Source: UBA10107 sp963835585
GTDB lineage: Archaea; Nanobdellota; Nanobdellia; Woesearchaeales; UBA10107
Assembly: GCA_963835585.1 (NCBI GenBank)
Contig: CAWIGF010000001.1
Coordinates: 124,001-188,000, forward strand
Length of the DNA: 64,000 bases
Reading direction: 5' to 3'
Shown: piece by piece, positions 24,336-34,360 of the stretch
Numbering within the stretch: position 1 is the first letter of the stretch
How the letters are laid out: every line of letters begins with the position of its first letter
Notes under the pieces: generated by a model
What the model saw: only the letters and a program-made list of their open reading frames with translations
Databases searched by the model: none
What the model was told of the DNA's origin: nothing
Translations under genes and position numbers: made by a program

Positions 24336-25451
24336 ATGAAAATGGAATACAAACGAATTGTTGATCACGCGACAAGCGTAAAGAGAATAGGAATAATAAA
24401 AGAGCCAACAGCAACTGAAGCTGGTGAAGCTGATTTCACATTCAGGCCGGTCTTCTCTGTGTTTGACTATGGAACCATTGAACCTGCTGTGCCGCTCGAT
24501 AATACCACGATTTGCTTAATGGCCGGATTTAATTTCGAACTCCTTAAAGGTCACATGATCAAAAGCCACTACATAGGATTGGTTGATGATGACGGAAAAT
24601 ACATCAGCGCAACCGGTGCTATGTCTAACGGAATTGCGCCACAGACTATGCGACTTAAATTTGTCAACAGACTCATGCCTGAGTTCAAGGATGGCAAATG
24701 GGATTATTCTACGTTCAAGAATCCTCCTGTTAATAATTATGTGCAGCCGATTGAGTTCATAACACGAAATGAATTGCCTGAAAGCGCTTCTGTGTGGAAA
24801 CGGATAGCTCGCGGCGATATCACGCTCGCTGATTTAGGATTGCCTAATGATTTCAAGCCAGGCATGCCGATACCTGATGCACCGTTGCTAGATTACACTA
24901 CAAAATTTGAGAAAGGGGATAAACCGCTGACACCTGCACAAACACAGGAATTGATGGGCATCTCAAATGAAAGATTCGCACGGATAAATGAAATAACAAA
25001 ACATGCAAGCAAAATTATGACGAATTATGCCGCATCAAGAGGGTTCAAGAGACTTGACGGAAAAGTTGAATATGTTGTTATACCCGAGCTTGGCGATGTT
25101 CTTGGTGATGCGGTCTGCACATGGCATGAGGATAGATTGGTATATAATGGTGTTGGCATCAGCAAACAAAGGATTCGTGACAAAATCAAGGCATTGAATC
25201 CTGCTTGGGTTGCAGAATTAGAACGTGCAAAGAAAGAAGCCGAACAAAATGGTGTCAAGGATTTCAGGACATTGATGAATCCTGAGATAAAATACAATTC
25301 GCCATCGCCTGAATTCTTTAATGGAATTAATCTATTGTTCAGGGCTGCGACAAACCAATGGGTCGATAAGAAGGTCTACAATCTTGGCAATGGAGATACG
25401 TTAGAGGATAGTCTACAGCGTGCAATAGAAGAATTCCAGAAAGTAAAGTAA
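24336..25451 (+). CDS. purC: SAICAR synthetase
   Basis: ATP-dependent ligation of aspartate to CAIR. The N-terminal block FSVFDYGTIEPAVPLDN matches the substrate/ATP loop of PurC, followed by VQPIEFITRNELPESASVW, LDYTTKFEKGD and the C-terminal helices. At 371 residues it is longer than bacterial PurC (about 240) and nearer the long form of yeast Ade1. It abuts purB with no gap. A second ATG at 24342 could be the true start. Confidence 0.88.
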   Translation: MKMEYKRIVDHATSVKRIGIIKEPTATEAGEADFTFRPVFSVFDYGTIEPAVPLDNTTICLMAGFNFELLKGHMIKSHYIGLVDDDGKYISATGAMSNGIAPQTMRLKFVNRLMPEFKDGKWDYSTFKNPPVNNYVQPIEFITRNELPESASVWKRIARGDITLADLGLPNDFKPGMPIPDAPLLDYTTKFEKGDKPLTPAQTQELMGISNERFARINEITKHASKIMTNYAASRGFKRLDGKVEYVVIPELGDVLGDAVCTWHEDRLVYNGVGISKQRIRDKIKALNPAWVAELERAKKEAEQNGVKDFRTLMNPEIKYNSPSPEFFNGINLLFRAATNQWVDKKVYNLGNGDTLEDSLQRAIEEFQKVK

Positions 25452-25456
25452 ACAAT

Positions 25457-26629
25457 ATGACATCTCAAACGGACGATAACTACGAAGAAAGCGAAGAGAT
25501 AGCAATAACTCAAGGCAAAAAAGCTCTTTCACAGGCACCCTGGCTGTTCAATCGAACTATTCGTCTCTCAAAGGGATTCTTTTTCGAATTGAAAGAAAAC
25601 GACAAAGTACATCCAAATTGGTATTCTGTTTCCTGCGTCGACGGAGTCGGCACAAAGCTTTTCTTGAGTGCATGGTCAGGCAACTATCGATTGGCACCTA
25701 TTGATGGCATTGCTATGAATGCAAATGACATGGCAACCGCAATACGTGCATACCCTAGTGATTTGATGATTTACATTGCGTGCCAGAAAGGCGTTGAAGA
25801 AAACAAAATGGGCGAAATCATGGAAGGCTTTGTCGATGGTACTAATAAAATTCGGATACCGAATGCTCCATGGGACCTCAATGTCGGAAAAATGGAGACA
25901 GCCTCATTGGATGAAATTGTCTCCCTAGGAATAGCTAATTATGGTGTTGATTTCGGCATCGCGATGACTGGGTACATAAAAAAGATTGATATTCCTAACT
26001 TGAATCCTAAACCTGGACACATCATAGTTGGTGTCGCATCAACAGGCATGCATAGCAACGGATATACAAGTGGCAGGCATGTTTTGCTGAGGCCATACAT
26101 TGCATTGGAGCCCAGAGATGAATTCAGGCAGCTCTACAAAGGAAGATTCTCGCTCGATAGCAAACCAGAGTTGCTTGGAGGGAAAACTGTTTTGGAGGCG
26201 ATGCAAATACCTACTGCACTATATCTTGTTGATGCGGCGATAATTGGGAAAGAAAATCCAGATAACAAAGACATATATGGTATAAACATCACAGGAAATG
26301 GTCTGAAAAACTTCAATCGTGCAGGTCATGACGTTTCTTTTGAGATAACTGATCCTTTAGAACCACTACCAATACATAAATTATTGGTACAGGAATCAAA
26401 ATGGACACCAGAGGAAGCGTACGTAAAACAAAATATGGGAATGGGATTCGCATTTATTGTTCCATCCAAAAACATAGCAAACACTGTTGTGAAACTCATC
26501 AATGATGGCGGAGAAAATAAAGCAAAGATTGTCGGAGAAGTTGCGCGGAACGACAGCAAAGTCTTGCAGACTACACTGCACAAACCATATGAAGGAAAAC
26601 CAATAACATTGAAAGGCTACAATAACTAA
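25457..26629 (+). CDS. purM: AIR synthetase
   Basis: PurM closes FGAM to aminoimidazole ribotide using ATP. Clear marks are SCVDGVGTKLFLSAW (substrate loop), IDGIAMNANDMATAIRA, and GVASTGMHSNGYTSGRHVLL of the PurM/PurL fold. The C-terminal half has NITGNGLKNFNRAGH and MGMGFAFIVP. The length of 390 residues is somewhat above the usual 345. It lies 5 bases after purC and 1 base before purL. Confidence 0.92.
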   Translation: MTSQTDDNYEESEEIAITQGKKALSQAPWLFNRTIRLSKGFFFELKENDKVHPNWYSVSCVDGVGTKLFLSAWSGNYRLAPIDGIAMNANDMATAIRAYPSDLMIYIACQKGVEENKMGEIMEGFVDGTNKIRIPNAPWDLNVGKMETASLDEIVSLGIANYGVDFGIAMTGYIKKIDIPNLNPKPGHIIVGVASTGMHSNGYTSGRHVLLRPYIALEPRDEFRQLYKGRFSLDSKPELLGGKTVLEAMQIPTALYLVDAAIIGKENPDNKDIYGINITGNGLKNFNRAGHDVSFEITDPLEPLPIHKLLVQESKWTPEEAYVKQNMGMGFAFIVPSKNIANTVVKLINDGGENKAKIVGEVARNDSKVLQTTLHKPYEGKPITLKGYNN

Positions 26630-26630
26630 T

Positions 26631-29600
26631 ATGGGGCAAAGAATAGAAGTATTAACAAAAGGCAGCGTTGATTTTTCGCAACAAGGGTTATTAACCAACT
26701 TGCCCATAAGGGTCTTTAATATAGATGATGATACTTTAAATCAAGACGAGCTTAAAAAAATCCAAGGGATTTTGGCTGACCCAATTTCTGATGTTTCTTC
26801 TTTGAATTATCCAGTACTTAACAAGATTCCTGAAGATGGAATCGTAATTGAGAAAACACCAAAGCCGGGTGTTACTGATCCGGATGGAGAAGCGACAAGA
26901 AAAGTAATTCAGAGAAGTCTTGGAAGAGAAATAGGACCAGTGTCTTTTTCAAACCAATATTTGTGGAGAGGGCAGTTGAATTCTACACAAAGCACACTGC
27001 TTAATAAAAGATTAGGCAACCCTGCCATAGATGATTTTATACATGTGACACATAATGCTTGGAATGGTTCAAAAGGAATAGGATTCCATTTTCCTGCTGT
27101 TAATTTGCCAAAACCAGAACCATTTACTTATCAATTAACAAGAGATGGATTAACTATTGATTCTCAAACAACAGATGAGCAATTGGTGAGAATAAGCAAT
27201 GAAAGATTGCTTGCATTAAATCTTGAAGAAATGAAAGCGATGCTGGAACCATTTAAAGATCCTGATTTTTTAAAAGAAAGAGCGAAGCACGGATTAGAAG
27301 CAAGATTAACTGATGCTGAAGCAGAAATGAATGCTCAAACATGGTCTGAGCATTGCATTCACAAGAAATTTGGCGCAAAATGGTTCTATGAATCTGAGGA
27401 TCCGAACGACAAATCTGGCCTTCCTCCAATGACAGATAACATATTCAAATCGATCATAAAGGAAGCTGCTATGCATACTGCAGAAAAAGTTGACTGGGTC
27501 GTTTCTATTTTTGAAGATAATGCAGGAGTTATAAAATTAAATGAAACTTACAACATCGGACAAAAAGTAGAAACGCATTGTCATCCTTCAGGTATTGATG
27601 GATTTGGTGGTGGAGGAACAGGAACAGGTGGAGATCTAAGAGATCCAAAAAGTACGGGAAAAAACATGAAACCTGTTTCTGATGGCTTTTCATACAGGTT
27701 TGCTCATCCATGTACTTTTACTGATCTTCCATTAGATATTCAATCTCCTGCAAGAACTTTTGAAACAGTTGTTCAAGGAGTTGAAAGCTATGGAAATAAA
27801 ATGGGAGTTCCAACAGTATGTGGCCAAGTAATGATTGACAATGGATGGATAAAACCAGGAGTTTACGTAGAAACTGTCGCAGTTGCTCCAGCAAGATTAA
27901 ATGGAAGATTAACTCATACAAAAGAGCTGGAACCTGGATTAGTTTTGCTTTCCATAGGAGGAAAGGTTGGAAAAGACGGTATTCACGGAGCGACAGCATC
28001 ATCTATGAGTTTGTCTGCAGATGCAGAACAAAATTCTTTGGTCAACCAAAGTGTTCAAATTGGCAATCCAATTGTTGAAAAAAATGTTTTTGAAACCATG
28101 GATATTCTTAATAATTTGGATTATATTGAGGCCTCACAGGATTGCGGTGCAGGCGGATGGAATTCTGCTGTAGGTGAGCTTACTGGAATGCTGAATGAAT
28201 TAGAAGAAGCAAGATACAAAGTTCAATCGAGATTTGAGCAGGACAAAATAACAAAAGAAACTCCCGTGGATAAAAGAGTAAATGCAGCATTTGATGAACT
28301 TAAATTAAATTCGCCAATTGGTTCTCCTTTTGCAGACACAATTAAAGAAGAAATAGTTTCTGGGAAAATTTTTGAAAGAAAAAGCAATGGCAAGGGCGGA
28401 TCAGTGATGGATTTAACTCACGCTCCTGAAAAGTACCAAGGCTTGACAGCATGGGAAAAAATAGTTTCCGAAGCGCAGGAGAGGGAAATTATTGCTGTGA
28501 AACCAAGAAATATTGAAAAAGCAATGGAAATTTGTAAACACAATAACGTCGAGGCAACACCAATTGCAGTTTTGAATGACACAGGATTTTATGAGGTCAA
28601 AGATCAAGACAAGACTGTCGCACTTCTCCCAGTAGAATTTTTGCACAAGGGTCTGCCACAAATGACCATACATGCGAAATGGACTCCATGCAAAAACAAA
28701 GAACCTGAAATTCCTTATGCAGATGATTTGACAGATGCTGCTCTGCAGATGACTGCAAGACCAAATATGCAAAGTTATGAATGGATTTTTAGAAGATATG
28801 ATCATGAAGTGCAGGGAGGGAGCAGGCTGAAACCAATAGTTGGGAGAGGCAAAGGAAGAAATGATGCTGTTGCATACAAACCAATTTTAACAGAAAAAGA
28901 AATTGTAATTGAATCACAAGGAAGCAACCCATGGCAGGGAGATATAGATGCATATGAAATGGGGAAAAATGCGGTTGTCGACGGAATAGGAAGAATTGTT
29001 GCAGCAGGCGGTAATCTTGAAAAAATGGTTAATAATGGAAATACAACCTGTCCAAAACCAGAAGAAGATCCTTATGTAGCAGCACAAGTGATGAGAATGT
29101 TGAAGGGTTCTGCGGATGCAGAAAAAGAAATGGGAATGTTAAGGTTTTCCGGAAAAGACAGCACAGGCATGGAGAGAACATATAAAAGTACTTCAACAGG
29201 TCAATTGGTTCATATCAAAGCGAAACCAGAATTGCTGATTAGCGCTTTAGCAGTCGTTCCAGATGATTCAACAATAACAAGTCCTGATTTTAAGATTCCT
29301 GAAGCTGCGATATATGTCGTAGGTAAAACAAGAGATGAATTGGGTGCGAGCGAATTTTATGCTATGCATGATCAAGTAGGGAAAAATGTCCCAGTTTCAA
29401 ATTTGACAGAAATTAAATCACATTATCAGGCAATGATTGAAGCGATTAAAACAGGTGTTGTCCATTCGTGCCAATACATAGGACGCGGTGGGTTATTAGC
29501 TGCATTGGAAAATTCTGCAATTAGCGGAGATTTAGGGGTTCAAGTTTCAATTGATTCAATTGGTGATAAATTAGAAAGAGCAGATAAAATATTATTCTCG

Positions 29601-29807
29601 GAAACAACAGGAAGATTCGTCGTGTCAGTAGACAAAGAAGATAGCGCAAAATTTGAGGCAGTGATTCAGCAGAAAGGAGAATATGCAAAAAAAATAGGAT
29701 ATGTAAGAGCAGACAAGTCATTCGTCGTTGAGTATAAAGGAAAGTCAGTGATTAAAACAGATGTTGACACTTTCAGGGATAAAAATAAAGGAGAAATAAG
29801 ATTTTAA
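26631..29807 (+). CDS. purL: FGAM synthase large subunit with fused N-terminal PurS-like region
   Basis: Converts FGAR to FGAM using ammonia delivered by PurQ. The first about 200 residues resemble the PurS-like N-terminal part of long PurL enzymes. The catalytic core then begins with NAQTWSEHCIHKKFGAKW (active-site His near residue 242) and glycine-rich GFGGGGTGTGGDLRD. A second PurM-like half follows (EASQDCGAGGWNSAVGE, GRGKGRNDAVAYKP). At 1058 residues it lies between the short PurL of PurLQS systems and the 1300-residue PurL with its own glutaminase. The glutaminase is the next gene, overlapping by 1 base. Confidence 0.92.
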   Translation: MGQRIEVLTKGSVDFSQQGLLTNLPIRVFNIDDDTLNQDELKKIQGILADPISDVSSLNYPVLNKIPEDGIVIEKTPKPGVTDPDGEATRKVIQRSLGREIGPVSFSNQYLWRGQLNSTQSTLLNKRLGNPAIDDFIHVTHNAWNGSKGIGFHFPAVNLPKPEPFTYQLTRDGLTIDSQTTDEQLVRISNERLLALNLEEMKAMLEPFKDPDFLKERAKHGLEARLTDAEAEMNAQTWSEHCIHKKFGAKWFYESEDPNDKSGLPPMTDNIFKSIIKEAAMHTAEKVDWVVSIFEDNAGVIKLNETYNIGQKVETHCHPSGIDGFGGGGTGTGGDLRDPKSTGKNMKPVSDGFSYRFAHPCTFTDLPLDIQSPARTFETVVQGVESYGNKMGVPTVCGQVMIDNGWIKPGVYVETVAVAPARLNGRLTHTKELEPGLVLLSIGGKVGKDGIHGATASSMSLSADAEQNSLVNQSVQIGNPIVEKNVFETMDILNNLDYIEASQDCGAGGWNSAVGELTGMLNELEEARYKVQSRFEQDKITKETPVDKRVNAAFDELKLNSPIGSPFADTIKEEIVSGKIFERKSNGKGGSVMDLTHAPEKYQGLTAWEKIVSEAQEREIIAVKPRNIEKAMEICKHNNVEATPIAVLNDTGFYEVKDQDKTVALLPVEFLHKGLPQMTIHAKWTPCKNKEPEIPYADDLTDAALQMTARPNMQSYEWIFRRYDHEVQGGSRLKPIVGRGKGRNDAVAYKPILTEKEIVIESQGSNPWQGDIDAYEMGKNAVVDGIGRIVAAGGNLEKMVNNGNTTCPKPEEDPYVAAQVMRMLKGSADAEKEMGMLRFSGKDSTGMERTYKSTSTGQLVHIKAKPELLISALAVVPDDSTITSPDFKIPEAAIYVVGKTRDELGASEFYAMHDQVGKNVPVSNLTEIKSHYQAMIEAIKTGVVHSCQYIGRGGLLAALENSAISGDLGVQVSIDSIGDKLERADKILFSETTGRFVVSVDKEDSAKFEAVIQQKGEYAKKIGYVRADKSFVVEYKGKSVIKTDVDTFRDKNKGEIRF

Positions 29808-30709
29808 TGGTGCGTGCAATAGTAATAAGGACGGATGGAACCAATTGCGATGGAGAAACAAAAAGAGCAATAGAATTAGCTGGGGCTCAAGCAGACATAG
29901 TTCACTTAAATTCTTTGGCAAGAAATTACGACCCAGCGACTGGAAAGAATCCAAAACTTGACGATTTTGATTTAGCGGTAATCGCAGGTGGGTTTTCAAA
30001 TGGAGATTACATTGCCTCTGGAAAAATACTTGCTTGTGATTTGAGCCATTATTTGGGAGATCAGCTCGCAAAATTTGTAGAGGCAGGAAAACCAATAATA
30101 GGAATTTGCAATGGCTTCCAAGTTTTGGTAAAATATGGTTTGCTTCCAAAATTTGAGGGAGAAATAAAACAAACAACAACTCTAACATTTAATGATAGTC
30201 CAGGTTATGATGAAAGCAGAAGATTTAGATGTGACTGGATAAAATTGGCAAAACCAAAAACAGCAGGAGATAAATGTATATGGACCAAAGGAATCGAAAG
30301 CATCGATTTACCGATTGCACATGGAGAAGGAAGGTTTGTCGCAGATAAAGATGTTTGCAAGAAATTATTTGATCAAGGACAGGTTGTTTTTCAGTATGTT
30401 GATAAGTCTGGAAATCCCACAATGAAGTTTCCAGAGAACCCAAACGGTTCAATGGAGGCAATTGCAGGAATCTGCGATCCAACAGGAAGAATTTTTGGAT
30501 TAATGCCCCATCCTGAAAGATATAATGATCCTCTCAATCATCCAAATGCATATTTGCAAAAAGTTCTTACTAAACAAAGCAAATTAGCTGAAAAAAATAA
30601 AAAAGATCTTGGTGAAGATGTTAAAAAAATGGTTGATGAAGTAGGGTTACTGCCAGAAGAAGGCCTTGGAATACAAATATTCAGGAATGCTGTGGAGTAT
30701 TGTAAATGA
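29807..30709 (+). CDS. purQ: FGAM synthase glutaminase subunit
   Basis: Class I glutamine amidotransferase that feeds ammonia to PurL. The nucleophile Cys is in GICNGFQVLVKYGLLP and the catalytic His in MPHPERYNDP. The start VIRTDGTNCDGETKRAIELA is the PurQ hallmark. At 300 residues it is longer than PurQ of Bacillus (about 227); the surplus is in the substrate side and the C-terminal helices. It overlaps purL by 1 base and guaA by 4. Confidence 0.92.
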   Translation: MVRAIVIRTDGTNCDGETKRAIELAGAQADIVHLNSLARNYDPATGKNPKLDDFDLAVIAGGFSNGDYIASGKILACDLSHYLGDQLAKFVEAGKPIIGICNGFQVLVKYGLLPKFEGEIKQTTTLTFNDSPGYDESRRFRCDWIKLAKPKTAGDKCIWTKGIESIDLPIAHGEGRFVADKDVCKKLFDQGQVVFQYVDKSGNPTMKFPENPNGSMEAIAGICDPTGRIFGLMPHPERYNDPLNHPNAYLQKVLTKQSKLAEKNKKDLGEDVKKMVDEVGLLPEEGLGIQIFRNAVEYCK

Positions 30710-32226
30710 TACGAATTATTGATTGTGGAAGCCAGTTAACGCACAATATTGCAAGAAGAATACGTGAGCTTGGAGTATTTGCAGAGGTTGTTCCTTTCAA
30801 GACACCCGTATCTCAGATGACAGACAAAGATCTTGAAGGAATAATAATTTCTGGCGGACAGTTCAGTGTGCATGATGCAGGAGCTCCTTCTGTGCCTAGA
30901 GAAATATTTTATGAACCAGTTCCTATTCTTGGAATATGTTACGGGCAGCAGATTATTGCGCACCAGCTTGGTGGAAATGTTCGCACTGCAGAGAAAAGGG
31001 AATACGGACAGACGAGAATTTCAATAGAAGGTGAAAGTCAGCTATTTAAGGATATTAAGGATAAATCTTTTGATGTCTGGATGAGCCACGGAGATATTGT
31101 AGAAAATATGCCGTCTGGATTCCGCGCTGTTGCATATTCAGAAAGTGGACATCTTGCTGCGATGCAGCGAAGAAATATCTATACTGTACAATTTCACCCT
31201 GAAGTAGATCACACCAAGCACGGAAGAAAGATTCTTGAGAATTTTCTTGATATCTGCAAAAGCCTAAGAACATGGGACGCTGCAAAAAACTACGACAACA
31301 TTCTTGAGCAAATGGAAAAAGCTGTCAAAGGAAAAGTTGGCGTCGGTGGCATAAGCGGAGGAGTAGATTCCTCTGTAGCATCTGTGATAATAGGAAAAGT
31401 TGCCGGTAAAGATTATCATCCTATTTTTGTAGACAACGGATTGTTGAGACTTGATGAAGCAGACCAAGTAAGAGCAAGTCTTGAGCCTTTTGGACTTAAT
31501 GTTCACTTTGTTGATGCAAGCAAGCGTTTCCTGGATAAATTGAAAGAAGTCGTTGATCCTGACCAGAAAAGAAAAATAATAGGAAATGAATTTATTGCTG
31601 TTTTTGAGGAGGAAGCAAAGAAATTCTCTGGCGCGAGTTATTTGGTACAAGGAACTCTTTATCCGGATGTGATTGAAAGCGTTCCTGTGTATGGTTCGTC
31701 TTCAAAGATAAAGCGGCACCACAATGTTGGAGGGTTGCCTGAGAAAATGGGACTTGACGTTGTCGAACCGTTCAGAAATCTTTTCAAGGATGAAGTACGG
31801 AAAATCGCCGAGGCAAGGCTAGGAATGCCAAAAAACATTGTTTGGAGACATCCATTCCCAGGACCAGGCTTGGCAGTACGCATAATTGGAGAAGTAACAC
31901 CCCAGAAACTGGCTATGCTTAGGCAGGCAGACGCTATTTTTATGGACGAACTAAAAAACAGGGAATTATATTACAATATAAGCCAGGCATTTGCCGTACT
32001 TACAAATGCGCAATCTGTCGGTGTAATGGGTGATGGCGGAACATATGAAGGGGTTATCGGACTAAGAGCTGTTACTACGAACGATTTCATGACATCTGAT
32101 TGGTATGATTTCAGAAAAAACGATTTAACACTGATAGCCAATAGAATAATCAATGAGGTAAAAGGAATCAACAGGGTCGTCTATGACATAAGTCAAAAAC
32201 CACCATCAACAATAGAATGGGAGTGA
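30706..32226 (+). CDS. guaA: GMP synthase (glutamine-hydrolysing), fused form
   Basis: Makes GMP from XMP. An N-terminal class I amidotransferase (Cys in ILGICYGQQ, His-x-Glu in VQFHPEVDHT) is joined to an ATP pyrophosphatase domain (P-loop SGGVDSSVA near residue 217) and the GMP synthase dimerisation domain (HHNVGGLPEKM, FRNLFKDEVR, WRHPFPGPGLAVR). Many archaea split these parts into two genes; here they are one 506-residue protein, as in bacteria. The ATG overlaps the purQ stop by 4 bases. Confidence 0.95.
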   Translation: MIRIIDCGSQLTHNIARRIRELGVFAEVVPFKTPVSQMTDKDLEGIIISGGQFSVHDAGAPSVPREIFYEPVPILGICYGQQIIAHQLGGNVRTAEKREYGQTRISIEGESQLFKDIKDKSFDVWMSHGDIVENMPSGFRAVAYSESGHLAAMQRRNIYTVQFHPEVDHTKHGRKILENFLDICKSLRTWDAAKNYDNILEQMEKAVKGKVGVGGISGGVDSSVASVIIGKVAGKDYHPIFVDNGLLRLDEADQVRASLEPFGLNVHFVDASKRFLDKLKEVVDPDQKRKIIGNEFIAVFEEEAKKFSGASYLVQGTLYPDVIESVPVYGSSSKIKRHHNVGGLPEKMGLDVVEPFRNLFKDEVRKIAEARLGMPKNIVWRHPFPGPGLAVRIIGEVTPQKLAMLRQADAIFMDELKNRELYYNISQAFAVLTNAQSVGVMGDGGTYEGVIGLRAVTTNDFMTSDWYDFRKNDLTLIANRIINEVKGINRVVYDISQKPPSTIEWE

Positions 32227-32233
32227 TAATAAA

Positions 32234-33520
32234 ATGGCAAAAGTATTAATCATCGGATCGGGCGGGAGAGAGCATGCATTAGGATGGAAGATTGCGCAAA
32301 GCAATGAAGTTTCCGAGGTGCTGTATGCGCCAGGAAATGCAGGAACACAAGAAGGTAGGGGAGAGAATATCCCTCTTGATGGTGCGAAGAAGGAGAACTT
32401 TCCAAAAATCGAAGAATTGGTGCGTTCACGGAACATCGATCTTGTGATAGTCGGCCCTGAAGCCCCTTTATGCGATGGCTTAGTTGACTATTTAGGCGCA
32501 TCCGGACATACACGGGTGTTCGGTCCTCGGCAATCAGCGTCTCAACTGGAGTCTGACAAGTTCTTCTCATATGAAATCATGAGCGAACTGCATATTCCTC
32601 AGGCAAATTCAGTAAAATGTCATACAACCGAATATGCCATGCAGACAATTAATCAATTGACGCCATCAGAAGGAATTGTTATAAAAGCGCGAGGATTGAC
32701 AGGCGGAAAAGGTGTAACTGTCTGCGATTCAAAAGAGCATGCGCTTGAAGAGCTTACGAAACATGCTAAAGAATACGGACAGGAAGTGCTCATCGCTGAA
32801 AGATTGTTCGGACAGGAATTCTCGGTGTTCGGAATCTCAGACGGAAATATGATTTCACCATTGGAAATGTCCGTCCAGGACCATAAGCCGCTTCTCGATG
32901 GCGATAAAGGTCCGAATACAGGTGGTATGGGTGCGTATTGTCCTGCTCCAATTGCCTCAGTTGATGTTGTCAAGCATGTCGCTGATAATATCATGACTCC
33001 CCTGATCCGAAGAATGAAAGAGAATGGAAATGAATACAAAGGATTTCTCTATGCAGGCATGATTATGACAAAAGATGGTCCAAAAGTCATTGAATTCAAC
33101 ATCAGATTCGGGGATCCTGAATGCCAGCCTTCCATGATGATGCTGAAGAGTGATTTGTATGCACTCATCTCATCTGCACTCGATGAAAAGCTGCATGAGA
33201 CAAAGGCAGAATTCAATTGTGGCGCAGCATGCTGTGTCGTTCTTGCTTCACAAGGGTATCCAGGAAGCTATAAAAAAGGCTTGCCAATATCAGGACTTGA
33301 CGAAGCAACTAAAATTGAAAACGTAAAGGTTTTCCACGCTGGCACAAAATCAGAGAATGGAAATATCATCACTTCAGGCGGAAGAGTTCTTGGCATAACT
33401 GGCTACTCTCCTAATGGAATTGCAGCAGCGCAGATACTTACTTATGATGCTGTTTCGAAAATCAGTATTCCTGATGGTTTTAGTTATAGAAAAGACATCG
33501 CTAGCAAAGCATTGAGGTAA
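32234..33520 (+). CDS. purD: Phosphoribosylamine-glycine ligase (GAR synthetase)
   Basis: Joins phosphoribosylamine and glycine with ATP, the second step of purine synthesis. It is an ATP-grasp enzyme: KVLIIGSGGREHALGWKI at the N-terminus, then VGPEAPLCDGLVDYLG, IKARGLTGGKGVTVC, GPNTGGMGAYCPAP and FNIRFGDPECQ. The length of 428 residues is normal. Its substrate is made by PurF, which is not in this window. Confidence 0.95.
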   Translation: MAKVLIIGSGGREHALGWKIAQSNEVSEVLYAPGNAGTQEGRGENIPLDGAKKENFPKIEELVRSRNIDLVIVGPEAPLCDGLVDYLGASGHTRVFGPRQSASQLESDKFFSYEIMSELHIPQANSVKCHTTEYAMQTINQLTPSEGIVIKARGLTGGKGVTVCDSKEHALEELTKHAKEYGQEVLIAERLFGQEFSVFGISDGNMISPLEMSVQDHKPLLDGDKGPNTGGMGAYCPAPIASVDVVKHVADNIMTPLIRRMKENGNEYKGFLYAGMIMTKDGPKVIEFNIRFGDPECQPSMMMLKSDLYALISSALDEKLHETKAEFNCGAACCVVLASQGYPGSYKKGLPISGLDEATKIENVKVFHAGTKSENGNIITSGGRVLGITGYSPNGIAAAQILTYDAVSKISIPDGFSYRKDIASKALR

Positions 33521-33522
33521 AA

Positions 33523-34302
33523 ATGACATTGACAAAATTCCACGAACCAAAAGAAGGGGAGATGCGGGTAGTTGGATTGATGTCAGGAAGCGGCTCGAAT
33601 TTACGCAGAATAATTGAGTTTGAAAGAAAATTGATAGACACGGATGGAAAATCTCCTTACAGAATGGTCGCAATATTCAGTGATAATTATGAAAGCAACG
33701 CAAATGAGATTGGTAAAAATTTCGACATCCCTGTAATTACAAGAGATTTAAATGGGTTCTATGGTGCGAGGAAAAGACCAAAAAAAGATATGCAAATTCG
33801 CGAAGAATTCGACAGAGAAACAGTCAAGGCACTTGCTCCTTATGAAGCGACAGTCGCGGCGTACGGCGGATACATGAGCATAGCGACACAACCTTTGATA
33901 AATGCGTTTCTTGGCGTGAATGTCCATCCTGCTGATCTATCAATAATGAATGAAGGCAAACGAAAATACACAGGAGATCATGCAGTGCGTGATGCTATTC
34001 TCGCTGGTGAAAAGTATATAAGATCGACCACACACATAATCGAAAGTGGTGTCGACCAAGGAAGGCTCCTTATAATCTCTTCCCCACTTGAAATAAGTGT
34101 TAGACCTAATTTTGATTCAGCAAAGAAAGACATGTTAGCCCAGGCAGAAAAGGAAAATCAAGGTATGCTGAAAGAAACAGGGGATTGGGTTATATTCCCT
34201 AAAACATTGGAATATATCGCACAAGGAAGATATGCGCAGGATGAAAAAGGAAATATCTTCCTTGATGGAAACCAGATACCTAACGGATTCAAGCTTGATT
34301 GA
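33523..34302 (+). CDS. purN: GAR formyltransferase, folate-dependent (PurN)
   Basis: Transfers formyl from 10-formyl-tetrahydrofolate to GAR. The fold markers are VVGLMSGSGSNLRRI (phosphate loop), the catalytic Asn-x-His in GVNVHPADLS, and THIIESGVDQGRLLI with the catalytic Asp. At 259 residues it is about 50 longer than E. coli PurN. Many archaea use formate-dependent PurT; the folate route here matches the ThyA/DHFR pair. It starts 2 bases after purD. Confidence 0.9.
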   Translation: MTLTKFHEPKEGEMRVVGLMSGSGSNLRRIIEFERKLIDTDGKSPYRMVAIFSDNYESNANEIGKNFDIPVITRDLNGFYGARKRPKKDMQIREEFDRETVKALAPYEATVAAYGGYMSIATQPLINAFLGVNVHPADLSIMNEGKRKYTGDHAVRDAILAGEKYIRSTTHIIESGVDQGRLLIISSPLEISVRPNFDSAKKDMLAQAEKENQGMLKETGDWVIFPKTLEYIAQGRYAQDEKGNIFLDGNQIPNGFKLD

Positions 34303-34360
34303 GTTGCCACTCACATGAGACAGCGTAATATTTTTATAGTCCGACAATCCATCTTTTGAA